DNA of 64,000 bases. It comes from Klebsormidium nitens. Its lineage: Eukaryota; Streptophyta; Klebsormidiophyceae; Klebsormidiales; Klebsormidiaceae. Both the position numbers and the translations under genes were made by a program. Every line of letters starts with the position of its first letter. Positions within the stretch are counted from its first letter, which is position 1. The notes below the pieces were generated by a model that worked only from the letters and a program-made list of their open reading frames with translations, did no database searches and was not told where the DNA came from. The stretch spans positions 62,001 through 126,000 of the forward strand of contig DF237033.1 in assembly GCA_000708835.1 (NCBI GenBank). The letters run 5' to 3'. Shown here piece after piece: positions 33,623 to 45,466 of this stretch.

Positions 33623-36081
33623 AACTGACGATCAGCGCAAAACCGTCTGCTAAAGATCAATTTTGTGATTCAACTTGGGCTCGATGCAAGAGACGTTGCT
33701 CCTCCTGCGATTTTAAGCTCTAGCTACTCTTGAGGGCGCACCTCAAAGACTGCTTTTTGAGTCGATGCACGCGAGAAAGGACATGGCCGATCTGCAAGAG
33801 TACTCCGGTGGTATATGTCCTGCCACATCAGTGCCGATGTAAACAGCAGCATTTGGTCCTGTGACCGCGTTCTCAGGCTTGAGCGTCTTCTTCAAATACT
33901 ATGGCAGCCGAGAATCTTTCGAAGGCACTCCGCGCGTTGGGATCTCCGCAACCCCGCTGCGCGCAGCGCAACCCTTGCAGAAGAGCCAAGAAAGGAAGCA
34001 ATGCCGCAAAATTGGAGAAATTCTTGTGAATCTCCATTTTCAGCGAGCGCGGGCCTGCATCATGGCCTTGGCCGCAGTCTGCGGTGTCTTCTTCGCAGAG
34101 AATACTCGTGGCCGGTCGTCGGGCTCGGTACAGGCTTGCTCTAGTTTTGCGTTCATATGGTGTCAACCCGATGTGGTTCATCCGTTCTCCATCTGCCTGA
34201 CACTAAAGTATTGCGGCCTGCACGGGGATCGAGCCCTTGGCCGGCCGAGAAACTCTATGTACCTAGTACAGGTCTGTGCAACTTTTCCTGGCCTCTACGG
34301 AAGTGTCAAGTTGTCAACGGTACGCTGGCACGTACGTGCTTGAGTAGCGGGCCCGGTAATGTCGGTTCGTTCGGTGCTAACTTCAAGGCTGTCCGACGTG
34401 ACGTCACATAGCGTCAGCGTGCTGCGTAATGCGCGGCCGACGGACTCAAGCGGCTTTAGCACTTCTGTACCGGTCACCTCTAACCGATCTCTGTCGTAAC
34501 GGCGCATCACCCACTCCAGTCTGCGTAAGTCTTGATACCTATACCGGCCTATCCGGAACCACCGTGGGTTATCTCAAACCGAATGGAATAAGCCGGTCTC
34601 TGCTCGGGGGCTGAGTCCTGAAATCTGACTGTCGAATTGAAACTAGAACGACGGGAACTGGAATCAATCGCCGGTACATATATGTCCTGCTTGGAACAGT
34701 TAGTACCGAGCCAGCCTTTAACATGGTACCATGACGGTGACGGTACCGGTTGATAATGATTGACGGTGCCGAGTCGGTTACGCAACCGCGTGCCCTCGAT
34801 GCCGTCGGATCGACCAATGAAGCAGACTTCTTCCGTCGATAAATCGAAGGATTGGGATGGACGGTGCAGATCCATTATCGTATAGGTCGTACTCGATCTG
34901 GGCACCTTGTCGGACGTAGACGTCACCACCATTCCCAAGTTGATTCCCGATCAATATTCATGCCAAGTGTGCTGCTCAGGAAGGCTGTGAAGCAAAACGG
35001 TCTTCTCTTTTGCATGATGTTGCATCCTTGCACTTGCAAGTTGCAGCGGCGAAGTGTAGCTTGCATGTTTTGAAGCCTCCTCATCCTGCCAAGCCGGCAG
35101 GTGCGCTTAAGAAGCAATTTTTTTGTTGACCACTTCCATTCTACTCTTTTATGCTGCACCTGAAGGAAGCAATCTGCCTTGCTGCTGACTAGAGTTGCAG
35201 AGGGCCACGCAAAAGTAAACCATGCAGATCTTGTTGTCTCTGTCCTAAGCTCGGTTTACGCTGCTGCTGTGTGCGCAAGGGTAAGCAAGGCAGCTGATGA
35301 GTTGCTGATTTTAGTAGAGGGAGTGAAACATTCATCTATTTTTCGCTTGCTTCCATGGACGCCTTCTATCAGCGTCCTCCAAAGAACTTTCATAAGCTGG
35401 GACTCTTAAGAAGGGTTTTCTTTGTGTACTGATGCTTAAGAAGACTTATGCTTCGTTGACATGTAGCAACAATTTGAAGCAGAAGCTCCGTGACTACTAG
35501 AAAATGTTTGAAATTTGAGGCGGTTCTAGAGTTTGGTTGTTGACAGGTGCTCGCAACAGGGGCATATTTTGCTCATCAAAGTTTCTGCCTTCCCAAAACC
35601 AAAGAAATATTGGACATACTTTCTAAGCGTCTGCCATACTAGGAAGTTTGCTACAGATTATGCCTTTTGTCTCTGCATACATAAGATTAGAGTTTACTAG
35701 TGTTAGGCTCCCCTTCGAAAGCATGGGTCGCCACCTCGTGCGTTAGCGTCTTCCAGTGATCTGGAATTGATTGCTTTTCCTCTTCTGCAGTTGCCGCATT
35801 TCCTACATGAGAGGATCAGCTGCCTCTGTTGACAGCACACTTAGGCAACCTCTCCCCAAAGTGCACCACCACTGATCAAACGCCTCACATCAGGACGGGA
35901 CACCTAGTCGTCACTTTCTTGACATCGGGCACGCTAGGCATAGGCCAGCAGCAAGGGTACCAAATAAGCCTTGTTGCCTTGTGCACCCTCTAAAGCTCGA
36001 CCACTCAACTTTAGTGGCAGTTAGACGGAAGCAGGTTGCACGCAATTTTGAAATCACCTCAAAGCGCCGCACTTTTTTGAA
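33623..36081. other. Divergent spacer between URGT and MATE genes
   Basis: This holds the 5' regions of both genes. Open frames near 33861-34343 and 34549-34938 are unrecognised and lack domain signatures. CACGTACGTGC (about 34330) and repeated GGTACCGG-type palindromes occur between 34250 and 34830. No gene is supported. Confidence 0.5.
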
Positions 36082-39000
36082 ATGGGGCCCGCTTTGCACG
36101 CAGAAGGATCTGGGCCAGAGGTCGATAGCATCCTGTCGGACGTGCGACTATCTTCCAATACCAGTCCCGAGCCACATCATCGCCACATAGGAGTCCCCTA
36201 CCCAGAAGCGTCAGGGTCCGAGCCTCGTGAAATCGATTTCCTTTTGTCCCGCTCTGAGGCGCCCATTCACATTGGACACCGGCATGAGGTGCCCGTTCAC
36301 ACTGGCCGGCAACATGTCCACTCACAGTGGAGTGACGGCGATGACAGCGAAGGGGAGGAGGAGCGGCTACTTCTGGAGGGGCCCGTTCACACCGGACGGC
36401 AGAACGGGGAGGTTCTTCGCGCCGGAAACCAACTCGAGGGGCACGTTCACATCGGTTCTCGGCACAAGGTCGTCAGGTGGAGCGACGGCACTGAGTGGAG
36501 CGTGGAAGAAGGGATCGGTGTGAATGGGGCCTCGAGGCGCCAGGTGTTTGCTGAGGTGGCGAAGCAGGGGGCGCTTGCGGGTCCGATCATGGGGATGAAC
36601 GTCGTGTGGTTTCTACGGTCGATTGTGTCCATGATTTTCCTGGGGAGACTGGGCGAGCTGGAGCTGGCGGCTGGCTCGTTGGCTATCTCGCTGGCAAACG
36701 TGACTGGTTACAGGTGGGAACGGACTCACAAACGGTTCTAGGTGGCTTAACGGTGTCTTCTCTTCAAGTGCCTGACAATTTTTTATCCATCTTTCTGCCA
36801 AGCCTTGGTTGGCTCCAGATGGAATCATTCTCGCTTTGCCCAAGTTGGATTGAGAAGTTTGTCAAGAATGGAGAGTGGTCAGGATCCAAGTGGACGCTTT
36901 GATTTTTGTCTGCTCCGCTGAAATATCTCATTGGCGGCAGGGGGCAGGTACAATCCTGATGTGTCATAGTAGAGGTTTTCAGACTTCTTGAGATTTTCGA
37001 TACAGGCGTGCGCACATCTATGGTTCTGTAGGTGTTCATGACAAGCGTGTCATGCTTTCCTGGATGATTTGCTGGGCAGTTTTGTTCCATTCTGAAGAAC
37101 ACAGATCATTAAAAGCAGAACCCATCTCGCCGTTCACTGCTTGCGACACCTTTCGTAGACCCTTTTTTGGGGATGATTCACTCTCCCAAACGCTTACTTC
37201 AAGCGTCCGCGTAAGCATTTTGGTAAGGTATTAGAGAGCGGTTCTGAGATTTGGATCAGGTGAACAGCACGCTACCATGCACATCAGAGTGTATTCTTCT
37301 TGAGTTTCTGCCCCATCTCCCTTTTCGAGTCTGCATCCTGTAAGTTTCAGCAACGGGTTTTGAGCTTCTTATCTACCAAGCCCATGGCGCTAGGCATCAG
37401 CAGGTCTCTTTTTCCCTGTCAGATAGAAGGGTTTCATTCTCACTTAGTCGAACTGAAGTCTCTTATCATAACCAGCCAAGCGCTTATTATCACACTGTCC
37501 TGCAGCATCTTGTTCAGATTGGCGACCAGTTGAGAGTCCCTTATCTTCCAGTTAAAACGGCTCAAAGCACTATCACAAAACGGCCGCATTTGAACTTGGA
37601 TTGCTCAAAGGACCCAATTTTCGCACTGCCGATTCTGATGTTCTTTACTTTCTCCTGCGCAGCATTTTGTACGGCCTCTCGACCGGCCTCGAGCCCCTCA
37701 TCTCCCAGGCCTACGGCGCGAAGCGCTACCACACAATGGGCCGCATTCTGAACCGAGGGATCGTCATTCTCCTCTTTGCTTGCATTCCGATTATTGTCAT
37801 CTGGGCGAACGCGGAAAGTTTGCTGCTCCTGATGAAGCAGGACCCGGGCATTTCGCGAGAAGCGGGGCGGTACCTCCGGTGGATGATCCCCGACCTAATC
37901 GCGCTTGCGGGGGCGCAGCCAGTGCGGGTGTATCTGCGGTCACAGGTGGGGAATCCAACTTCGTCCTTACTTGTTACGGTTTTCAAGCTGCTTTTTATGG
38001 AGGGGGCCGCTAGTCTTGTGCGGAAGGAGGGGCGGTATCTCCGTTGGATAATCTCTGACCTGATTGCTCTTGCGGCGGCGCACCCAGTCCGGGTATATCT
38101 ACGATCGCAGGTGCGTTGAAACCATTCTCCTATCTCTTTACGGGCTTAAGAGCGCTCGAGTGTCAGGTTTATAGAGTATTCTTGCTGCTTCTGAGAAAAC
38201 AGGACTGACTAACGTTCTTCATGAAGTGGGGAGGAATCCTTGGTAGCTGATGCCCGACCTTATCGCTCGTGGAAGGGACGCAGCTGATGCGGTTTGACTA
38301 CGGTCCTTGCAAGTGCGAGATCATTAGCTTCTTCCCCGCCTTCAGACCGGACTTGGAGGGTGCCGGAGGGTTAGGTCTCTACGTATTCTATCTGCTTCCA
38401 ATGAAGCAGGGTGCAGACATTGCACGAAAAGTCGGTGGTATATCTGTCCGCTTATCCATGCGCCAGTACTGGGCTTCAACAGTCCATTCCCCGATCAACT
38501 TCTTTCTCAGTCTCGGCCTCAAGTTGGGCGGTCAACCTTCTGGGTAAGAACAATTCATAGGCAAGAGTTGCGCCCATCTGACATATCATCGTTTTGCTTG
38601 CATCGGGGATGACGTTCCCGCTCCTCCCGTGCGCGGTGATTGCCTTCATCTTCCACGTCCCGATCAACTTCCTGCTCATCTTCGGTCTCAATCTGGGCCC
38701 TATTATTCGCATCGCAATCGAACTTGCGCAATCATAGCGCACAACTGAACTGATTTTCATTCGCATACCAGGGCTTAACGTTTCCCCTCAACCCGCGTGC
38801 GGTCATCGCCTTCATCTTCCACGTGCCCATCAACTTTCTTCTCATCCCCGGCCTCACCTTTGGGCCCTATCCCTTTTTCTCCTCACAGCCACCTCAACTG
38901 ATCACAATACGTCTTTGTGCAATTTTTCAGGGTCTGACTTTCCCGCTCATCCCGTGCGCGGTCATTGCGTTCACCTTCCACGTGCCCATCAACTTACCTG

Positions 39001-42000
39001 TCGTTCGGGCCTCAAATTGGTCGCTTTCTTTTTCTTTCCTCACAACCCGCGCCTTAAATCTGCATTCGTGACAACTCCTCCTTTTTGCAACTCAGGGCTT
39101 GACGTTTCCGCTCATACCCTGCGCGGTCATCGCCTTCATCTTCCACGTGCCCATCAACTTCCTGCTCATCTTTGGCCTCAAGTTGGGCGCTGCGGGGGCG
39201 GCTCTCGCGTCTGGCGTCACGGATTTCAACCTGCTGTTCCTTATGGTTCTCTACATCCGCTGCTTGGGCGTTCACAAAAAGTCGTGGACCGGATTTTCAA
39301 TACGGAGCTGCTTCTCGGAGTGGGGGCCGTTCCTGCGGTACGTCGGCTTTCTGCTCCTAAATTCTTTTCCCCAAAGTTGTGGGCTTTTCGAATTTGAGGA
39401 ATCTGGTTTCATTCCAAAAGGGTTTGGAGACTTCAACCTGCTGTTCCTCATGGTTCTGTATATCCGCTGCCTGGGCGTGCACAAAAAGTCGTGGACCGGA
39501 TTTCCAATACGGAGCTGTTTCTCGGAATGGGGGCCGTTCTTACGGTAGATTGCATTATTCTCGGTTGCCTGTCTTTTGAGATGATTATTTCCAAAGGGTT
39601 ACACTAATTTCAACCTGTTGTTCCTCATGGTTCTTTACATCCGCTGCCTGGGCGTTCACATAAAGTCGTGGACCGGGTTTCCTCGAAGAGCTGCTTTTTG
39701 ATATGAAGTCGGTTTTGCGGTGAGCGGGGTATTTCCGGGCGGCTTTTCTCTTCGAGACGGAGGCTGAAATCTTCTGACTCTCTTGGCAATGATCGAAGAC
39801 AGAATTGGCACGTTAAGGTTGACCAGATTTGCCTTTGAGCTGCTTTCAAAGGTGCGGCAATGGCTGCAATGAGAGGATCACAGAATGTCTGACTGCCAAC
39901 ATCAGGTGCGATCAAGTTCAAAGAGCGAGGCTTTCCTCTGTAATCGACTTCGCCTCTCCCTGCTTGGCTCCCTTTGGTCCACCGCCCATACCCTCAGCTA
40001 CATCTGTGATTGCCCGTCGTCCAAGCTTTGCGTCTTTTCAGTCGGTGCGTCTCTTCTGAGGCGGTGCTTTTGACTCGGTCAACCGGGACCGAAACAAGGG
40101 GCTCGCACAGGATTCCAGTTAATGCGAAATCGAAACGCACCGGTTATCCGAGCACTTACCCGTGTCACCTGCTGCAGATTGGCGGCGCCTTCCTGTGTTG
40201 CCACGTGTCTTGAGTGGTGGTGCTACGAATTGCTGCTGCTCTTTGCGGGCTTGCTGAAGGTAAGCTGCGTCCCTCTTTTTGTCGTCTTACCTGCCCGTTG
40301 AGACCTATGACCTAGTTCGCTTTCGTTTCATTGAACCTGTCTGCACGACCTCCGTTTGGTTACGAGCGCTATTTTGGTTGCTTCTGTGGATCTCTTCGAG
40401 ATTTTCACTTTTTCAATCCTGTCCTCGAGTGTCTTGTGTCTTGAGTCAATGGGCTCGTTTGCAAGTTCTCCGTGTGCTTACACGCGCTTGTTCGGATGCT
40501 TACTTGAATCTTGTGTTGGTAATCTTTACTTGGCCTTCGATTTGCGACATTGTCCTGCTTGCGTTTCGCTTTACCGACTCGTCGTTTGCAAGTTGCCCAT
40601 GTTTTCAATAAGAGCGCTTCTTCGGTTGTGGATAGGGTAGACCTATTTGTCCTTTCTCCTCTTAAGAATCCCATCCGGCTATATTGTGCGTGAAAGCTGT
40701 CGAAACGCGGCAAGTCACATGCACCTTTTTCGCATGAGGTCCCCAGTCGCGCTCAAGTTATGGTTTCTCCCAAGCTTTCTTCCTCCCTTATTTCCGTTTC
40801 TCGCATGCAAGCCGGTTATTTCGCTGTTTCCATTTGCTCTTCCGTTCCCCTCCACAGGAATCCGTCCAAGAAACCGGCACCTCAGACTCTTCATCTATGG
40901 GTTCGAGTGTTGGATATTTTCAGGGTTTCCACGATGATCAGTGTAGTCTTCCTCGTCGTTCCGGTCATTCCGTCATTCCGTTCCACGAGCAGGACCTTGT
41001 CCGATGGAACGTCACGTTAATCGTGTGTATTTATCCCAGCGACACTTGATTCGTCGGTTCAATCTCTAGGTTACGTAAGGTGTAAAGTGCAGCTGTTTTT
41101 AGGCGTTCCGGTCATTCCGCTGTTCCGCTCTGCTCCGCAGGACCCCGTCCGCTCGATCGCCGCCATGACCGTTTGCCTAAACCTCGACAGCCTCTGTTAC
41201 ATGGTTCCCACCGCACTGAGTTCCTCCCTTAGGTGAGCCCAAACGTCTCCATAACCCGCCGCCTTTTCCCATAGCTTATGGTTGGCTATCATACCTTATT
41301 GCAGAACCCCGTGGAATCCGTAGCCGTGATGTCGGTATGCCTCAACTTCGGCGCGCTCGCGTACATGGTCCCCGCAGCGATGAGCTCGTCGTTGAGGTGA
41401 GGGGGGGTCGTTTTCAGTCGCTTTTTGGGGGGGCTGGTATGAACGAGAGGTGAGTGGTGGTGATTTCCAGTGGGGTTTTCGTTGTGACTGGATACAAAGT
41501 GGTCCCGTTGTGAGCGGGCTGGTTCACTCGTTGGCGGGGTTTGTGCAGAATATTGGAGGTAGGGAGAGGTAGTCTTGATCATCCTGTAAAGCGGTGAGGA
41601 CGAGGCATTCAGGGTTCAGGATTTCTCAGATTTTGGTTCAGATTGTTAGGGTCTTTATTACAAGTCTCGAAGCGACGTCTGCTATGGTTCTTGGGGGGAA
41701 AGATTATGTAAAGACCATGGAAATGCATCTGGAAAACGCGCTTCGGTATAGCAAGACTTCTGACTGTAGATTCTATACCGATAGGCGCATGGCTCGTTGC
41801 AGACAGACTCTGCTCTGCAAGGGGACCCTTGTCTCCTTCTGTGCGGGGTTTAGCGTTCTCGCTCTGTTGCTACAGTCTAGATCCAAGTCGATATCTGCAT
41901 CGCACAGATTGTCAGCAAGCTCGGTGCGAAGAGCCTTTGCTTTTGATTGATCAAGTTGGCCTTTCGTAACCTGTTCAGGGCTGACGTACTTTTATTCCAG

Positions 42001-43936
42001 TTTTCTTCGAGTCAACGACATTCCCTGTCGCTCTCGGAACCAGAGTTCTCGTCTCCAGCACGCGTTTGGGGACCGAGCTTGGGTGCAAATGGCCCTTCCT
42101 TTGCCAAGTTGATTGCACAAGTCAAGTACTTTCCTTGTTCACCTTCTGTTGATTCATGACCGACACTTTGTTGGCCCTTTCCGCAGCACGCGACTCGGCA
42201 ACGAGCTCGGCGCAAACAGCCCTTTCTCTGCTAGGTGAATCACCCTACTGAGTACTTTTCGATTTAGTTCTGGGAGCTCAATGGACAACTACGCTGAAGT
42301 AACCCTGTCCTTAACCGCAGTCCCTAACCCACTCGTTTCCTTCTCCTCAGCCCGCGAGTTGGTCGGGCTCGGCGCAAACAGCCCTTTCTCCGCTAGGTTA
42401 ATCACCCTATTGAGGTCTTTTCGATTAGTTTTTGGAGCTCAATGGACAATCACGCTGAAGTAACCCTGCTCTTATTCGCGCCGCTCGACCTACTCTCTTT
42501 TTGCCTTTTTCGCAGTGCGCGAGTTGGTAACGGGCTCGGCGCAAACAGCCCCTTCTTCGCCCGGTTGATCACGCTACTGAGGGGTTTGTTTTTCGTATTT
42601 GGAGCTCAATGGGCAACTACGCTGAAGTATCCCTGCTCCTAACCGCGCCTGCCTAACCTACTCTTTTTTTTGCCTTTTTGGCAGTGCGCGGGGTTGGTAA
42701 CAAGCTCAGCGCAACCAGCCCCCTCTTTGCCCCGCTGGCCACCTTATCGTACACTCTTTTCACCCGTTTTTGGAGCTGCAACCAAGCTGACTGATATAAC
42801 CCTTTTTCAAGCGCGGTTCCTGATTCTCTTTCTGTTTCCCTTTCGCAGCGCGCGCGTCGGTAACGAGCTCGGCGCAAACAGCCCCTTCTTCGCCCGGTTG
42901 GCAACGCAAGTGGCCGGTTGGCTGTCCGTCTTTCTGGGGGGCGTTTCCGCGCTCATCCTGATACTGACACGTCACCAGATCGGACGGCTGTTCACCGATA
43001 ACGAGGACCTGCTGAAAATGATCGCTAGTATCCTTCCGCTTGTGGCGCTCTGCCACGTGGCAGACAGCCCGCAGACGACGCTCTCGGGGGCTCTCCGGGG
43101 GATGGCGCGGTGAGTTCACAAGCCCCGGGCACCAAACCAAAAATCCTAACCCAAGCAACCGTTCGCTCCACGGGCATACCCACCCTAACCATCGAACTGA
43201 CCCTACGCGTCACTTGCGAAAGTACTTGAATCTGCCAGACGTCGGATGTAAAGGGTCCAGATAACGACGGATGCAGGAAGGATGACCGTCTAAAGCAAGA
43301 AAGTTGTCGTATAGCTGAAAATGGGATGCGATATTCGTCTTCAGTCAAAGTTTTGTTTTGTGCGATGGAAGGGCAAACCCTCTCGATTTGTATCGGTACT
43401 TCGCATGGCTTGTTACCCAAGAGATGGGGGTACCTTTATCGCCATTTCCAGCCTAGTCATGTTTCCAGGATGTGCGTTGCAGTCTTCGCTCACAAAGCAT
43501 TCTTCCTTCATGCCGCACTTCACCACAATACTTGGCAATCTTGAATAGACGTGACCCAACACAAAGGGCTCTGGCGCTTTCTTTCGGCGCTGATGCGTTT
43601 GGTTCTTGCAGGCCCACTATTTTCCTGGTGATCAACCTGGCGTCGTACTACGGGTTTGGCATGCCGGTCGCCCTCTTCCTCGCTTTCCACGCCCACTTGG
43701 GAGTGCCCGGAATGTGGATGGGCCTTTTTTGCGCGCAGATTGTGCAAGTAATCTTAGTGTGCGCGATCGTTTTCCGAACGGACTGGCCGATGCAAGCGGC
43801 AAAGGCCCAGGAATTGACGTGTCAGATCGATGAGAATGATTCGAAGGAGTCGACAGAGAGTCTGCAGAAGGGGCTTGAGATGGGGGATGTTGAGAAGCAG
43901 GAAGTTTCGGATATATACGGCCACGAAGACGACTGA
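36082..43936 (+). CDS. MATE/DTX efflux transporter, ADP1 (DTX51)-like
   Basis: Seven exons 36082-36713, 37663-37945, 39096-39337, 40178-40259, 41305-41396, 42849-43109 and 43612-43936 join in phase to 638 residues. The N-terminal ~150 residues are acidic and His-rich with repeated (V/I)H(T/I)G(R/S)(R/Q) units, followed by the MATE core: GALAGPIMGMNVVWF, FLGRLGELELAAGSLAISLANVTGY, GLEPLISQAYGAKR, RVYLRSQ, FIFHVPINFLLIF, CLEWWCYELLLLFAGLL, ARVGNELGANSP, LPLVALCHVADSPQTTLSGALRGMAR, YYGFGMPVALFLAF, FRTDWPMQAAKAQEL. These match plant ADP1/DTX proteins, endomembrane or plasma-membrane exporters of organic cations, acids or metabolites driven by H+ or Na+. The substrate is unknown. A second, in-phase version of exon 5 exists (41141-41232). 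Echo arrays flank exons 2, 3, 5 and 6. Confidence 0.93.
38005..38290 (+). repeat. Copies of MATE exon 2 3' edge plus donor
   Basis: The segment encoding GRYLRWMIPDLIALAGAQPVRVYLRSQ and its GTG donor is repeated at 38020-38115, almost intact and open, and again, decayed, near 38217-38290. The real donor is at 37946. Confidence 0.9.
38605..39020 (+). repeat. Three copies of MATE exon 3 acceptor edge (about 163-bp array)
   Basis: The exon start (GLTFPLIPCAVIAFIFHVPINFLLIFGL) recurs with acceptor-equivalent positions about 38607, 38771, 38930 and 39095 (real), giving steps of 159-165 bp. Intron stretches (CCTCACAACC, TTTTTGCAA) are repeated with it. Each copy keeps the exon reading frame open for at least 25 codons. 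Confidence 0.93.
39420..39725 (+). repeat. Two copies of MATE exon 3 3' edge plus donor
   Basis: The exon end (FNLLFLMVLYIRCLGVHKKSW...) and its CGGTA donor recur at 39428-39550 and, decayed, 39605-39725, about 180-210 bp apart. Exon 3 is therefore bracketed by echoes on both sides. Confidence 0.92.
40845..41140 (+). repeat. Degraded copies of MATE exon 5 acceptor edge
   Basis: CCACAG-GAATCCGTCC (about 40852-40867) and GAGCAG-GACCTTGTCC (about 40987-41002) match the starts of the exon 5 pair. Acceptor ends are near 40857, 40992, 41140 and 41304, giving steps of 135-164 bp. The phrase GTTCCGGTCATTCCG is carried along. Confidence 0.75.
41141..41232 (+). CDS. Alternative (mutually exclusive) exon 5 of the MATE gene
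   Basis: This is a complete second version of exon 5 (41305-41396). It has the same 92-bp length and same phase, an intact CCGCAG acceptor and GTGAGC donor, and no stop. It encodes DPVRSIAAMTVCLNLDS... against NPVESVAVMSVCLNFGA..., about 20 of 31 residues identical by eye. Because 92 is not a multiple of three, including both exons would shift the frame, so use should be either/or. The downstream version keeps the NP of the family (ANPRATVAS in ADP1) and is taken as the default. Confidence 0.7.
42030..42740 (+). repeat. Copies of MATE exon 6 acceptor edge (165-bp array)
   Basis: The exon start (ARVGNELGANSPFFARL) plus CGCAG acceptor recurs with AG ends at about 42058, 42186, 42350, 42515, 42684 and 42848 (real). 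The last four steps are 164, 165, 169 and 164 bp. The intron phrase GGAGCTCAATGGACAACTACGCTGAAGT is also repeated in part. Most copies retain the AG. Confidence 0.95.
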
Positions 43937-45466
43937 TAGATGCGCGCGGATCGATTGAGAACATATATGGGCGGACGACACCAGCCGACTTTTAGTTGGG
44001 TTACCATGAAAGAGGTATTGAATCTTGAAATCGGAGCAATTGAGCTTGTGACATGCTGGTCCCGCGGTGTCAAGAAGCAAATATATGAGCTATCCAGGTG
44101 AGAGTTCCAACACCGTCTGTTTTGACGGCACGTTTTGGAGGCAGTCAATATAGAAGCAAAACCGATATCTTAAACCCGGTATCTGAGCCTTCAGAGTGAT
44201 GTTTGCGTGGCCGGCTTGATGAAAAAATGGTATTACTGCATGAAGCGGACACTTTGCAGCATACCGTCAAGGCTCTACTTACTGCCTTAAGATTGGCATG
44301 CACATGCGTGCCCATTGTGATGATTGCCTATGAGCTGCATACTGTAGCACGGCCGGGCCACCAACCGTGGCCTACTTAGCTTAATGGAATCAGCCACTTC
44401 CGAAGCGCATCATTTGCTTGAAACAATTGAGCTACTAGCGCGGCAAGGTCAACTTACAATGATACCGTACGGACTTTATGGAAGTGCTGGCATTACTCTC
44501 GGTGTGATGCACGTACGGAGATTCGCGTACGTTTCAAGTTTATGTAGTACCATGGGTCCCTATGTCACGCATGCCCTGCGCCCCGGTGCATGCATAATTG
44601 AATACTAGTGCCATGTATGATCGTACATGTCGCATGCATGCATGCAATTGTTGTGCGCCGACGTTAATCAAATCAGAATCTAATTAACCATGCACATTAT
44701 ATTCATGAATAATGGCGCCGGGCATCATTTGTTAAGAGCCGCCAGGCTTTCATGAGTCCGCAGGCATGCATGAGGCACTTGCTAGCTAGAGTAATTTGTT
44801 AGCATGCAGTCTAGGTTACTTGCATCCACCCGGACATGACTTACAACCGTAGCAAGTTGTAGAGTCAAGAACACCCATCCCGGCTTGGCCGGAGGCCGTG
44901 CTCAATGGCTGAATGAGGCTAAGGGCGTTAATAAATTGGAAGTTACCATGCATCGCATTGAGTATGCTTCCAATTTTAATGATTTTGCGGTGGCCAGCCG
45001 CGCGGCGGCTTCTGCACTCCGGCCGATCCTCCCAAGAGCTAGATCCAGAGCGCACTGAAAACGCGTATATATGCTGGCAAATTGCATGAAATGATCGAGC
45101 CGCCATATCCGACAACAATAAGATCGAAACTCTGTGATACCGTAGTACACCTCAGCTACTCATTGGGTTTGCAAACCAACTCAAACGGGCCTTCGTTATC
45201 CTATGGATGCGGCCTGAGATCGTGTCAAGCTCCGAACCAGGCCCGAGCTTACAAAACCGTCCTGTGGATATCGTTTCTGGAAGTCACGTTGCTGGACTCA
45301 ACGTAAGCCAGTCGTAACACCTAAAGTACACATTGGGCCATAGCTTATAGGCAGCGTCTAAAGCCCCCCTAGGCAAGTCAACCACAACCGCGACTGCGAG
45401 CAATCTAACCTAACGTATCCAGCCAGTCCACCGACCGACCAAACTACCGTGCGCGCACACCGCCAT
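43937..45466. other. Convergent spacer, no gene seen
   Basis: This spacer lies between two gene 3' ends and is dense in GCATGC/ATGCAT (a continuous run near 44630-44650) and CGTACG palindromes (44463, 44510-44530). No supported open frame was seen. Confidence 0.55.

Noticed and set aside
33861-34343. 160-codon + strand open frame upstream of the MATE gene
   Set aside because: No recognisable family, and the overlapping minus-strand frame is equally open; treated as chance in moderately GC-rich spacer.
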